Positions 7,763-16,961 of a stretch of 64,000 bases of DNA are shown piece after piece (position 1 is the first letter of the stretch; each line of letters begins with the position of its first letter). The position numbers and the translations under genes were made by a program. Below the pieces are notes generated by a model. The model was not told the DNA's origin. It saw nothing but the letters and a program-made list of their open reading frames with translations, and did no database searches. The DNA is from BJGV01 sp964013575 (GTDB taxonomy: Bacteria > Pseudomonadota > Gammaproteobacteria > Burkholderiales > Nitrosomonadaceae), in contig CAXGWP010000005.1 in assembly GCA_964013575.1 (NCBI GenBank), forward strand, positions 1 to 64,000. Direction: 5' to 3'.

Positions 7763-9349
7763 ATGTCCAATCTTGTACACGAGCTTATTTCTCAATCTGC
7801 AAACCGATACCCTAATTCGGATGCTCTTGTCTATAAGGGTTCTAAAAAGAGCTACTTTACTCTCTATCGTGATATAAAAAGAGTTGCCTCTAATTTTATT
7901 TCGTTAGGACTCTACCGAAATGAACGTTTAGCTGTATACCTAGAGAAAAGACATGAAACAGTAATATCTATTTTTGGAGCTGCTGCAGCGGGTGGAGTTT
8001 TTGTGCCTATCAATCCCATCCTCAAGTCAGAACAAGTAGCCTATATTTTATGTGATTGCAATGTAAAAATTCTAATCACCTCATCTTATAGACTAAATAT
8101 ACTTATTGATATATTGCCAAAGTGCCATGATTTACATACTGTAATTATCGTCGATTCAGAAGAAATACAGTTTGCTATTCCTGGACTAAATATTGTCCCT
8201 TGGAATCAAATGTGTACCACCTTATCCACTAAAAAACCACCTAAAATAATTGATAGTGATATGGTAGCAATTCTCTATACATCAGGTAGTACTGGAAAGC
8301 CTAAAGGAGTAGCTCTTTCACATCGAAATATAGTTACTGGTGCTATAAGTGTATCTCAGTATTTAGAAAACAAACCTAACGACCGAATTTTATCAATTCT
8401 ACCAATAAGCTTTGATTATGGGCTAAATCAACTCACTACAGTATTTTATACTGGGGCCACATGCATTCTATATAATCACCTTTTTCCACGAGACATCATC
8501 GAAATAATTCAAACTGAAAACATTAGTGGCCTGGCTGCCATTCCTCCTCTATGGATTCAATTATCACAACTAAAATGGCCAGAAATTACTTCTTTACGAT
8601 ATATTACAAATTCAGGAGGAACAATACCTCAAGCTACACTTAATATACTACGTAGTATACTTCCAGAAACTAAAATATTTCTAATGTATGGATTTACCGA
8701 ATCCTTCCGTTCAACATACCTATGCCCCCAAGAAATTAATATTAGACCCAATTCCATTGGTAAAGCCATTCCTAATGCTGAGATTTTCGTACTCAGAGAA
8801 GATGGAACAGAATGTGCTCCTTATGAACCAGGAGAATTAGTACATAAAGGAGATCTAGTATCTATGGGGTATTGGAACAACCCGAAAGAAACTTCAATAA
8901 AGTTCCGGCCATTCCCTCAAAAAAATACTGGGCTAACCACACCAGAAATTGCAGTATGGTCAGGTGATACAGTACTTTCTGATGATGAAGGATATTTATA
9001 CTTTATATGCCGCCAAGATGACATGATAAAAACTTCTGGTTATCGTGTAAGCCCTACTGAAATAGAGGAGGTGATTTATGCCACTGGACTTATAAATGAA
9101 GCTGTTGCTATTGGAGTTCCACATCCTATTCTTGGACAAGCTATAGTCGTAATTGTAACTTCACTTGAAAGTATAAATTTTAACAAAGAAAAGGTACTAT
9201 CAGCCTGTAAGGCCAACCTCCCCAACTTCATGGTACCAATTAATATTATACTAAGAAAAGATATTCTGCCACGTAACCATAACGGTAAAATAGATCGCAA
9301 ACTTCTTACTAAAGAAATACAAGAAAATACTACCAAGACTAAACTATGA
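7763..9349 (+). CDS. AMP-forming acyl-CoA ligase, exosortase A-associated type
   Basis: A 528-residue ANL-superfamily adenylating enzyme that activates a carboxylic acid as acyl-AMP and transfers it to a thiol (CoA or a carrier protein). Visible motifs are the P-loop LYTSGSTGKPKG (171-182), MYGFTES, the hinge GYRVSPTE and the catalytic Lys region NGKIDRKLL near the C-terminus. Coupling to a pyridoxal-dependent decarboxylase by a 4-bp overlap matches the TIGR03098/TIGR03099 pair that accompanies exosortase A clusters in many betaproteobacteria. No exosortase, PEP-CTERM protein, glycosyltransferase or acyl carrier protein is in this window, so the substrate is unknown. The family call comes from layout and motif recognition. 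Confidence 0.85.
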   Translation: MSNLVHELISQSANRYPNSDALVYKGSKKSYFTLYRDIKRVASNFISLGLYRNERLAVYLEKRHETVISIFGAAAAGGVFVPINPILKSEQVAYILCDCNVKILITSSYRLNILIDILPKCHDLHTVIIVDSEEIQFAIPGLNIVPWNQMCTTLSTKKPPKIIDSDMVAILYTSGSTGKPKGVALSHRNIVTGAISVSQYLENKPNDRILSILPISFDYGLNQLTTVFYTGATCILYNHLFPRDIIEIIQTENISGLAAIPPLWIQLSQLKWPEITSLRYITNSGGTIPQATLNILRSILPETKIFLMYGFTESFRSTYLCPQEINIRPNSIGKAIPNAEIFVLREDGTECAPYEPGELVHKGDLVSMGYWNNPKETSIKFRPFPQKNTGLTTPEIAVWSGDTVLSDDEGYLYFICRQDDMIKTSGYRVSPTEIEEVIYATGLINEAVAIGVPHPILGQAIVVIVTSLESINFNKEKVLSACKANLPNFMVPINIILRKDILPRNHNGKIDRKLLTKEIQENTTKTKL

Positions 9350-10578
9350 AAAATGACTTAAAACATACCCCCATGATCCAATTTTCCCATAATAAAGGCT
9401 GTCTGCAAATTGGTGGCATATCACTCTCGCGTTTGGTACAACGAATAGGCACAACTCCTTTTTATGCATATGATAGAAAATTAATTACAGAACGGATTAC
9501 CCTTTTACGCAAATATTTACCTAATGACATAGAAATCCACTATGCGATGAAAGCTAATCCTATGCCTGCTGTTGTGCAGCATATAGCTACCCTAGTTGAC
9601 GGAATAGATGTGGCTTCAGCAGGCGAACTCAGGGTTGCGCTTGATACAACAATGCCTCCAAACCAAATTAGTTTTGCAGGGCCCGGAAAAAAAGATACTG
9701 AACTCAGCTGTGCTATCGCCTCTGGAATTATTTTAAACATGGAATCAGGAAAAGAAATGGAGCGTATTGCAATACTTGGTAAACGTTTAGGTATACGCCC
9801 AAAAGTAGCTATACGAGTTAATCCTGATTTTGAATTGAAATCATCTGGTATGAAAATGAGTGGAGGAGGGAAACAATTTGGTATTGATGCTGAGCACGTC
9901 CCATCTATATTGGCACAAATAAATTCACTTAAACTTAATTTTAGAGGGTTTCATATATTCTGTGGTTCACAAAATCTTAACGCTACAGCTATCCAAAAAA
10001 CACAAGAACAAATCCTAGAACTCTTTCTTCATCTAACCCAGAAAACCCCTGATCCAGTTCACTTACTTAACATAGGAGGTGGTTTTGGTGTTCCTTATTT
10101 TCCTGGTGAGAATGCATTAGATCTAGAATTAGTTGGTAAAAATTTACATTGCTTAGCTGAGAAGCTAAAGAGGCGCAGCCCTAATACAAAAATTGCAATC
10201 GAACTTGGAAGATATATCGTTGCTGAATCAGGTATCTATGTATGTCGTGTCCTAGAACGTAAAATATCAAGAAAACGAGTATTTCTAATTACTGACGGAG
10301 GATTACACCACCACTTAGCTGCTTCTGGGAATTTTGGTCAAATAATCCGTAAAAACTATCCTGTAGCAGTTGGTAATAAGATAACAGAACAAAAAAAAGA
10401 AATTGTCACTATAGTCGGACCACTATGTACCCCTCTAGACCTATTAGCTGAAGAGATTAAACTAGCAAAAGCAGATACCGGAGATTTAATTGTGATATTC
10501 CAGTCTGGCGCTTATGGATTAACAGCAAGCCCAACCACTTTCCTTAATCATCCAGCACCAATAGAAGTACTAGTTTAA
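9346..10578 (+). CDS. pyridoxal-dependent decarboxylase, exosortase A-associated type
   Basis: A 410-residue fold-III PLP decarboxylase of the diaminopimelate/ornithine decarboxylase family. The PLP lysine is Lys69 in IHYAMKANP. Other family blocks are the GGGFGVPYF phosphate loop near residue 245, the ELGRYIV segment, the active-site Cys in GPLCTPLD, and SGAYGLTASP near the C-terminus. Its ATG overlaps the ligase stop (ATGA at 9346-9349), so the two are translationally coupled. A role in lysA-type lysine synthesis is less likely because of that coupling. The likely job is to make an amine-bearing group that the ligase loads on a carrier, but the product is unknown. Confidence 0.87.
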   Translation: MKNDLKHTPMIQFSHNKGCLQIGGISLSRLVQRIGTTPFYAYDRKLITERITLLRKYLPNDIEIHYAMKANPMPAVVQHIATLVDGIDVASAGELRVALDTTMPPNQISFAGPGKKDTELSCAIASGIILNMESGKEMERIAILGKRLGIRPKVAIRVNPDFELKSSGMKMSGGGKQFGIDAEHVPSILAQINSLKLNFRGFHIFCGSQNLNATAIQKTQEQILELFLHLTQKTPDPVHLLNIGGGFGVPYFPGENALDLELVGKNLHCLAEKLKRRSPNTKIAIELGRYIVAESGIYVCRVLERKISRKRVFLITDGGLHHHLAASGNFGQIIRKNYPVAVGNKITEQKKEIVTIVGPLCTPLDLLAEEIKLAKADTGDLIVIFQSGAYGLTASPTTFLNHPAPIEVLV

Positions 10579-10787
10579 TAAAAATTATAAGTAGTAATGT
10601 ATTAACTATTTCTACCTATTTCAAATCAACATGAAATTCTATATCTTATATATGAGACCTCCCCCACCTTATCATGGCATAATTCTATTTGGCTCCATTT
10701 GAGATCCTGAGTAGAAATAGTCCCTTTAAAATTATTTAACGGACATAGAATGCTAAATTAGAATGGGAGTATTAATAGATAAAATGA

Positions 10788-10805
10788 GTTGGTAACTTAA
10801 CCAAC
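10788..10805 (+). repeat. short inverted repeat upstream of trpG
   Basis: GTTGGT (10788-10793) and ACCAAC (10800-10805) are separated by 6 bases and end 31 bp before the trpG start. The rest of the 258-bp gap after the decarboxylase holds no convincing leader peptide with Trp codons and no run of T after this stem, so classical trp attenuation is not supported. It may be a small operator or chance. Confidence 0.35.
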
Positions 10806-10836
10806 ATATTAATGACTAAAATATGGAAAGAATAAC

Positions 10837-11400
10837 ATGCTGGTAATGATCGATAATTATGACTCTTTCACTTATAATTTAGTGCAATATTTTGGAGAAT
10901 TAGGAGAGGATGTAGTAGTCTTCCGTAACGATGAAATAACCCCAGATGAAATAATAAATCTACAACCATCATTTATTGTAATTTCTCCTGGACCTTGCAC
11001 ACCTATAGAAGCTGGTATCTCCATACCTCTAATTAAAAGACATTGTGAGAAAATTCCAATATTAGGCGTTTGTCTTGGGCACCAAAGTATAGGACAGGCA
11101 TTTGGTGGGAAAATAATTCATGCTAAGCAACTAATGCATGGAAAAACTACATTAGTTTCTCATAATAATACTGGTGTATTCCATAATTTACCTAATCCAT
11201 TCAATGCTACTCGCTACCACTCTCTGGCTATCGAAGAAAAAAACTTACCAAAGTGCCTAGAAATAACTGCAAGAGCAGAAGATGGAGAAATTATGGGTAT
11301 ACGACATAAAGATTTATCAATTCAAGGTGTACAGTTTCACCCAGAATCCTTTCTAACTGAACATGGACATAAATTACTTAAAAATTTTCTTATTCAATAA
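10837..11400 (+). CDS. trpG: anthranilate synthase component II (glutamine amidotransferase)
   Basis: TrpG hydrolyses glutamine and passes ammonia to TrpE to make anthranilate from chorismate, and it may also serve PabB. The 187-residue class I amidotransferase has the opening motif MIDNYDSFTYNLVQY, the oxyanion block SPGPCTP, the nucleophile Cys in GVCLGHQ and the His-Glu pair in HPES. A ggaaag lies about 7 bp before the ATG. It heads trpG-trpD-trpC; the partner trpE is not upstream here, where the exosortase-type pair lies instead. Confidence 0.96.
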   Translation: MLVMIDNYDSFTYNLVQYFGELGEDVVVFRNDEITPDEIINLQPSFIVISPGPCTPIEAGISIPLIKRHCEKIPILGVCLGHQSIGQAFGGKIIHAKQLMHGKTTLVSHNNTGVFHNLPNPFNATRYHSLAIEEKNLPKCLEITARAEDGEIMGIRHKDLSIQGVQFHPESFLTEHGHKLLKNFLIQ

Positions 11401-11447
11401 GTGATAGATAGGAAACCTTGTCAAAGTATCTTAATAGAGGCTTGAAA

Positions 11448-12467
11448 ATGAAACCGCAAGAAGCACTTATACGTCTAATAGATCATCATGAAATTAATCA
11501 TGAAGATATGCTTTCAATCACTCATCAAATCATTGAAGGAAAAATTTCTCCCGAACTTACTTCTGCCATTCTTATTGGCTTAAGAGTAAAAAGAGAAACT
11601 ATTGGAGAAATTGCTGCAGCTTCTAAAGCAATACGTGGCCTTGTTACAAAAGTTGATCTCGTTAACCCCCTAAATCTGGTTGATACTTGTGGTACAGGTG
11701 GGGATACTACAAATACTTTCAATATATCTACAGCTACAGCATTTGTAGCAGCTGCAGCTGGAGCTCATATTGCTAAGCATGGAGGCCGTTCGGTTTCAAG
11801 TAAATCAGGAAGTGCTGATGTACTTGAGACTTTAGGCGTCAATATTAACCAGACACCTAAACAAGTAGCCCAGGCTATTAATGAAGTTGGTTTGGGATTT
11901 ATGTTTGCCCCTAATTTCCATAGCGTTATGAAGAACTTAGCGCAAATACGTCATCAACTTGGAGTGCGCACCCTATTTAATATACTAGGACCATTAACAA
12001 ACCCTGCCGGAGCAAGAAACCAGGTACTAGGTGTATTTAACCCCGAGCTTGTTGGAATACTAATTCGTGTACTGCAAAAACTAAATAGCAAACATGTAAT
12101 GGTTGTTCACGGCCTTGATGGACTGGATGAAATTACAACCTCATGTGAAACTATAGTAGGGGAACTTCGGGATGGGAAAATAACTGAATATTCTATTAAA
12201 CCAGAGGACTTCGGTATAAAAAGATCCGATATTTCAACTATTACTGTTCAAGATAGTACGCAATCTATGGATATATTGCTATCTGTTCTAGAAAACAAGC
12301 CAGGAACGGCACTGGATATTGTGCTACTTAATGCTGGTGCAGCAATTTATGTTGCTGGCATAACAAATTCTCTAAAGCTAGGTATAGAAAAGGCCCGTAT
12401 AGTGATAAAAAATGGACTAGCCAAAGAGAAATTACAGGAGCTGATAAAATTTACTAATAATAACTAA
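11448..12467 (+). CDS. trpD: anthranilate phosphoribosyltransferase
   Basis: TrpD joins anthranilate to PRPP in the second step specific to tryptophan synthesis. I place the start at the ATG at 11448 because agagg (11436-11440) sits 7 bp ahead of it and gives the normal length of 339 residues; a TTG at 11418 in frame is the alternative. The PRPP-binding motifs DTCGTGGDTTNTFNIST and KHGGRSVSSKSGSAD are intact, as are GVRTLFNILGPLTNP and the DEITT block. It follows trpG by 47 bp and is probably in the same operon. Confidence 0.96.
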   Translation: MKPQEALIRLIDHHEINHEDMLSITHQIIEGKISPELTSAILIGLRVKRETIGEIAAASKAIRGLVTKVDLVNPLNLVDTCGTGGDTTNTFNISTATAFVAAAAGAHIAKHGGRSVSSKSGSADVLETLGVNINQTPKQVAQAINEVGLGFMFAPNFHSVMKNLAQIRHQLGVRTLFNILGPLTNPAGARNQVLGVFNPELVGILIRVLQKLNSKHVMVVHGLDGLDEITTSCETIVGELRDGKITEYSIKPEDFGIKRSDISTITVQDSTQSMDILLSVLENKPGTALDIVLLNAGAAIYVAGITNSLKLGIEKARIVIKNGLAKEKLQELIKFTNNN

Positions 12468-12544
12468 TAAATTCTATCTTCACTTACTATTTATATAGGT
12501 CCAATATAAATAATTTACTTAACAATTTTTGGATAAAATTGTAG

Positions 12545-13396
12545 ATGAATAATATCCTGCAAAAAATACTTACTGTTAAGTTGAAAGAAATTTCAACCGC
12601 AAAAGAAAGAAAATCTCTATTAGCAATACATGCAGAGGCTGAATCAGCTTGTCCACCTAGAGATTTTACTGGCGCTATCCGTAAAAAAATTTCTGCTGGT
12701 TCCCCCGCTATCATTGCAGAAATTAAGAAAGCTAGCCCTAGCAAAGGTTTGTTACGAGAAAATTTTGACCCTGCTGACATAGCTAAGAGCTATACAAGCC
12801 ATGGTGCAACATGTCTATCTGTACTGACTGACAAGCAATTCTTTCAAGGCGATACACAGAATCTTCTACTTGCACGTACTGCATGTAATCTACCAATTTT
12901 ACGTAAAGATTTTATGCTAGATGAGTATCAAATTGTTGAAGCACGTGCTATGGGAGCAGACTGTATCCTACTTATCGTATCAGTTTTCTTAGACTTCCCT
13001 CATTTTTTTGGAGGAGATGGGACCGAAGATGTGGCAATATCTCAAATGCTTAAACTAGAATCTTTAGCACATGAACTTGGCATGTCTGTCCTCGTAGAGA
13101 CACATAATAGTAAAGAGCTTTCACTTGCTCTCAAACTAAATACACCTCTAATTGGTATAAATAATCGTAACCTCCATACTTTTGAAACTAAACTAGACAC
13201 TACGTTAAAACTTCTTCACCAATTTCCACAAGAAACAACTAAAAATTCTAAACACATTATTATTACTGAAAGTGGAATATTAACTCCTGCTGATGTCACT
13301 AAAATGCGAGATCATAATATCCACACATTTCTTGTGGGAGAAGCTTTTATGCGTTCAAATGATCCTGGAAAAGCATTAACTAAATTATTTAGATAA
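12545..13396 (+). CDS. trpC: indole-3-glycerol phosphate synthase
   Basis: TrpC closes the indole ring of CdRP by decarboxylation. The TIM-barrel residues are clear: EIKKASPSKG (59-68), LRKDFMLDEYQ (119-129), GINNRN (204-209) and TESG in the phosphate-binding region. At 283 residues it is longer than the usual 260-270. The excess lies after GADCILLIV, where about 15 extra residues (near 146-166, including HFFGGDGTED) interrupt the normally short link to the LESLAHELGM helix. The gene follows trpD by 77 bp. It is a free-standing TrpC, not fused to TrpF. The insert keeps the frame and the catalytic residues, so the enzyme is probably active. Confidence 0.95.
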   Translation: MNNILQKILTVKLKEISTAKERKSLLAIHAEAESACPPRDFTGAIRKKISAGSPAIIAEIKKASPSKGLLRENFDPADIAKSYTSHGATCLSVLTDKQFFQGDTQNLLLARTACNLPILRKDFMLDEYQIVEARAMGADCILLIVSVFLDFPHFFGGDGTEDVAISQMLKLESLAHELGMSVLVETHNSKELSLALKLNTPLIGINNRNLHTFETKLDTTLKLLHQFPQETTKNSKHIIITESGILTPADVTKMRDHNIHTFLVGEAFMRSNDPGKALTKLFR

Positions 13397-13486
13397 ATCT
13401 TACATAAAACATTAAACTAAAGAATGCTCTATACAAAATGTGGGCAGTAACAATAATCAACTCTAAATTCTATATAACATAAAATT

Positions 13487-14365
13487 ATGGCAAACATTGG
13501 CTTTATTGGCTTAGGTATTATGGGAACCCCTATGGCCAAAAATCTTATTAAGAATAGCCACCTTATAGCACTTTATTCCCGAAGTGGTGTGCCTAAAGAA
13601 TTAATTAAAAAAGGCGGTAAACCTTGTGTCTCGCCCAAACACGTAACACAGACATCAGATATCATCATAACTATGCTACCTAATACAAAAGATGTAGAGA
13701 AAGTACTATTTGATGAAAATGGTGTCATACAGGGATTAAGCCCTGGAAAAATTATAATAGACATGAGCTCAATTTCTCCCACTCAAACAAAAATATTTGC
13801 TGCTAAAATTAACCGTCTTAATTGCCATTATGTAGATGCACCAGTATCAGGAGGTGATATTGGTGCAAAAGAAGCAACGCTTACAATTATGGTTGGGGCT
13901 GAAGCAGAAATATTTAATAATATAAAACCAATTCTTAATTTAATGGGAAAAAATATCACTCTAATAGGAGAGAATGGTGCAGGACAAGCCTGTAAAATTG
14001 CAAATCAGATTATTGCAGCATTAACTATTGAAGCAATCAGTGAGGCATTATTACTTATGTCTAAGGCAGGGGTAGATCCCAATAAAGTAAGGCAGGCACT
14101 AATGGGTGGATTTGCCTCATCACGTATTTTAGAGGTTCATGGTAAACGCATGATAAATAAATCATTTGAGCCTGGGTTTAGAGTAGAATTACACCAGAAA
14201 GACTTAAGCATTGCACTGTCTTACGCACAGGAATTAGGGATAAATTTACCTAATACCTCAACAACATTAAAACTTCTTAATGCCTGTATTACTTACGGAG
14301 ATTCCAAACTAGATAGTTCTGCAATGATCCAAACTTTAGAGAAGCAAATAAGCTTAAATATTTAA
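13487..14365 (+). CDS. glxR: tartronate semialdehyde reductase / 3-hydroxyisobutyrate dehydrogenase family
   Basis: A 292-residue beta-hydroxyacid dehydrogenase. The Rossmann motif GFIGLGIMGTPMA is at residues 4-16, the substrate-binding DAPVSGGDIGA near 117-127, and the catalytic Lys is in GAGQACKIANQ near 170-180. The family includes GarR/GlxR (tartronate semialdehyde to glycerate), 3-hydroxyisobutyrate dehydrogenase and succinic semialdehyde reductase. The gene lies 12 bp ahead of glcD, so the glycolate context favours tartronate semialdehyde reductase, which would return glyoxylate carbon to glycerate. The glyoxylate carboligase required between the two is not in the window. Substrate specificity is therefore inferred from neighbours. 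Confidence 0.88.
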   Translation: MANIGFIGLGIMGTPMAKNLIKNSHLIALYSRSGVPKELIKKGGKPCVSPKHVTQTSDIIITMLPNTKDVEKVLFDENGVIQGLSPGKIIIDMSSISPTQTKIFAAKINRLNCHYVDAPVSGGDIGAKEATLTIMVGAEAEIFNNIKPILNLMGKNITLIGENGAGQACKIANQIIAALTIEAISEALLLMSKAGVDPNKVRQALMGGFASSRILEVHGKRMINKSFEPGFRVELHQKDLSIALSYAQELGINLPNTSTTLKLLNACITYGDSKLDSSAMIQTLEKQISLNI

Positions 14366-14377
14366 GGAACTTATTCT

Positions 14378-15832
14378 ATGCAACTTATTGAGCTTGTCCA
14401 TAAACTACGTCATTTTTTACCTTCTGAGTCAGTACTTTATGACATAGAAGATTTAAAGCCATATGAATGTGATGGCTTATCAGCATATCGACAAATACCA
14501 ATGATTGCAGTAATTCCAGAGACTGAGGAAGAGATTATAAAAATATTACATATTTGTAAGGCTACCAATACTCCTATTGTAGCAAGAGGTGCAGGTACAG
14601 GATTATCTGGGGGTGCGCTACCCCATTCACAAGGAATTTTATTATCTCTTACTAAATTAAAAAAAATACTTGAAATTGATCCTATGACAAGAACAGCAAG
14701 AGTACAACCAGGAGTACGTAACCTAGCAATTAGTGAATCAGCAGCAGCATATGGACTTTATTACGCACCGGACCCCTCTTCACAAATTGCTTGTACCATT
14801 GGTGGTAATATAGCTGAAAATTCTGGTGGTGTGCACTGCCTAAAATATGGCCTTACTGTACATAATATTCTTAAACTTAGAGTAATTACTATTGAAGGAG
14901 AATGCCTAGAAATTGGTGGCCCGTGCCTTGATACTCCAGGATACGATTTACTAGCACTTATGACTGGCAGTGAAGGTATGCTTGGAATTGTAACCGAAAT
15001 TACTGTAAAACTCCTACCCAAGCCAGAGAAAGCTCAAGTAGTTATGGCTGCCTTTGATGATATTCAAAAAGCTGGAGATGCAGTAGCAAAAATAATCGGA
15101 GCAGGAATAATTCCAGCAGGCATGGAAATGATGGATAAACTTACTACTCATGCTGTTGAGGGATTTGTTCCTGCTGGCTATAACCTTGATGCGGAAGCAA
15201 TCCTACTGTGTGAATCTGACGGTACAGAAGAAGAGGTAGCTGATGAAATTAAGAGAATTAATAAAATTATGAGAAAGAATGGTGCAGTCGATATAAAAAC
15301 ATCAAATAATGAGAATGAACGTCTAAAATTTTGGGCTGGACGTAAAGCTGCATTTCCTGCAGCTGGCCGTATTTCACCTGATTATTACTGTATGGATGGT
15401 ACCATACCACGCAGGAACCTTGCCCATGTACTAGCCGAAATTAAAAAACTATCAATAAAATATGGCCTACGTTGTATGAATGTTTTTCATGCTGGCGATG
15501 GAAATCTACATCCATTAATTCTATATGATGCTAATCAACCTGGAGAGCTACAAAAGGCTGAAAATTTTGGAGCAGAAATATTAGAAATGTGTATACAAGT
15601 TGGAGGAACAATTACTGGAGAACACGGTGTAGGTATAGAAAAAATAAACCAAATGTGCTCCCAATTTAATTCACAAGAATTAAAAATATTTCATGCTATC
15701 AAATTAGCATTTGATCCTTATAAACTATTAAATCCAGGAAAAGCAATACCTACTTTACGACGTTGTGCAGAACATGGGGCTATGCATGTACATAAGAATC
15801 AAGAGAGGTTTCCAAACTTACCTAGATTTTGA
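14378..15832 (+). CDS. glcD: glycolate oxidase subunit GlcD (FAD-linked)
   Basis: GlcD is the FAD subunit of membrane-associated glycolate dehydrogenase, which oxidises glycolate to glyoxylate and passes electrons on to quinone. The 484-residue protein has the PCMH-type FAD-binding domain (VARGAGTGLSGGA near 69-81, PDPSSQIACTIGGN near 131-144, AENSGG) and the FAD-oxidase C-terminal domain with HAGDGNLHP and GEHGVGIEK. An aagga about 10 bp before the ATG supports the start. With glcE and glcF directly downstream this is a complete glcDEF set. Confidence 0.95.
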   Translation: MQLIELVHKLRHFLPSESVLYDIEDLKPYECDGLSAYRQIPMIAVIPETEEEIIKILHICKATNTPIVARGAGTGLSGGALPHSQGILLSLTKLKKILEIDPMTRTARVQPGVRNLAISESAAAYGLYYAPDPSSQIACTIGGNIAENSGGVHCLKYGLTVHNILKLRVITIEGECLEIGGPCLDTPGYDLLALMTGSEGMLGIVTEITVKLLPKPEKAQVVMAAFDDIQKAGDAVAKIIGAGIIPAGMEMMDKLTTHAVEGFVPAGYNLDAEAILLCESDGTEEEVADEIKRINKIMRKNGAVDIKTSNNENERLKFWAGRKAAFPAAGRISPDYYCMDGTIPRRNLAHVLAEIKKLSIKYGLRCMNVFHAGDGNLHPLILYDANQPGELQKAENFGAEILEMCIQVGGTITGEHGVGIEKINQMCSQFNSQELKIFHAIKLAFDPYKLLNPGKAIPTLRRCAEHGAMHVHKNQERFPNLPRF

Positions 15833-15875
15833 GAAGCCAAATAAATAAATTAAAGAAAATATAGAAATAAAATCT

Positions 15876-16958
15876 ATGCAAGATATTATTGGCCAATATA
15901 AGAATACTATTAGCACCGCAATAAATTACAAAACACCAATACTTATTCGTGGAGGAGGAACTAAAGACTTTTATGGCACGCCTACAAATAGAAATAATCA
16001 TGAAATTCTTAATACTAAAACTTATACTGGAATTATTGATTATGATCCAACTGAACTCGTTGTAACTGCACGAACTGGTACTTCTTTAGCCAACCTTGAA
16101 AACGAATTACTAGAACAGAATCAAATGCTAGGTTTTGAGCCACCTCATTTTGGACCTGAAGCTACCTTTGGTGGCTCTATAGCTAGCGGGTTATCTGGTC
16201 CACGTAGAGCATATACAGGTGCTATTCGTGATTTTATACTAGGAATACGTGTACTAGATGGAAATGGAAATGATTTATATTTTGGTGGAAAAGTTATAAA
16301 GAATGTTGCGGGATATGACATTTCACGTTTAATGACAGGTTCAATGGGGACTCTTGGTTTGCTATTAGAAGCCTCTATTAAAGTATTGCCAATACCACCT
16401 TCTGAATTAACATTACGTATGCAAATGAAAGAATCAGAGGCTATTGAGAAGATGAACCAATGGGCTGGGAAACCACTACCAATCTCTGCAACATGTTTCT
16501 ATGAAAACAGCTTGACAGTTAGGCTCTCTGGTAGCGAATCAGCTGTACATTCGGCTTACACTAAGCTTGGTGGGGAAGTTATATCAAATGGCCCTTTATT
16601 TTGGAATTCTATACGTGAACAAACCCACTCATTCTTTCAATCTAATAACTCATTATGGAGATTATCTTTAAAATCTAATTCCCCATCACTCCAATTACCT
16701 GGAAAGCAATTGATTGAATGGAGTGGGGCGCTACGCTGGCTATCTTGTAATATTACAGATATGGATAAAATAGAAAATATTGTACGATCAAAATCAATTA
16801 TTGCACATGGAAATGCTACGCTATTTCGTAGCAACAAAGAACCTAAGTCAGTTTTTCATCCACCTAAGCCCCAGATGATAAAAATATACCAACGTATAAA
16901 AGAAAAATTTGACCCTTTAGGTATTTTTAATCCTAACAGAATGTTCCGGGGTCTATGA
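15876..16958 (+). CDS. glcE: glycolate oxidase subunit GlcE (FAD-binding)
   Basis: GlcE is a shorter FAD-binding relative of GlcD and is needed for glycolate dehydrogenase activity. The 360-residue protein has the N-terminal FAD domain (IRGGGTKDFYG, PTELVVTARTGTSL, FGGSIASGLSGPRR, GGKVIKNVAGYD, MTGSMGTLG) and a reduced C-terminal half ending in FDPLGIFNPNRM. It lies 43 bp after glcD, and the glcF start follows 3 bp after its stop. The order and tight spacing make the assignment firm. Confidence 0.95.
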   Translation: MQDIIGQYKNTISTAINYKTPILIRGGGTKDFYGTPTNRNNHEILNTKTYTGIIDYDPTELVVTARTGTSLANLENELLEQNQMLGFEPPHFGPEATFGGSIASGLSGPRRAYTGAIRDFILGIRVLDGNGNDLYFGGKVIKNVAGYDISRLMTGSMGTLGLLLEASIKVLPIPPSELTLRMQMKESEAIEKMNQWAGKPLPISATCFYENSLTVRLSGSESAVHSAYTKLGGEVISNGPLFWNSIREQTHSFFQSNNSLWRLSLKSNSPSLQLPGKQLIEWSGALRWLSCNITDMDKIENIVRSKSIIAHGNATLFRSNKEPKSVFHPPKPQMIKIYQRIKEKFDPLGIFNPNRMFRGL

Positions 16959-16961
16959 GGT

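Noticed and set aside
10631..10702. 23-codon open frame with four Pro in a row upstream of trpG
   Set aside because: Considered as a trp leader peptide, but it has no Trp codons, no ribosome site and no attenuator stem with a T run.
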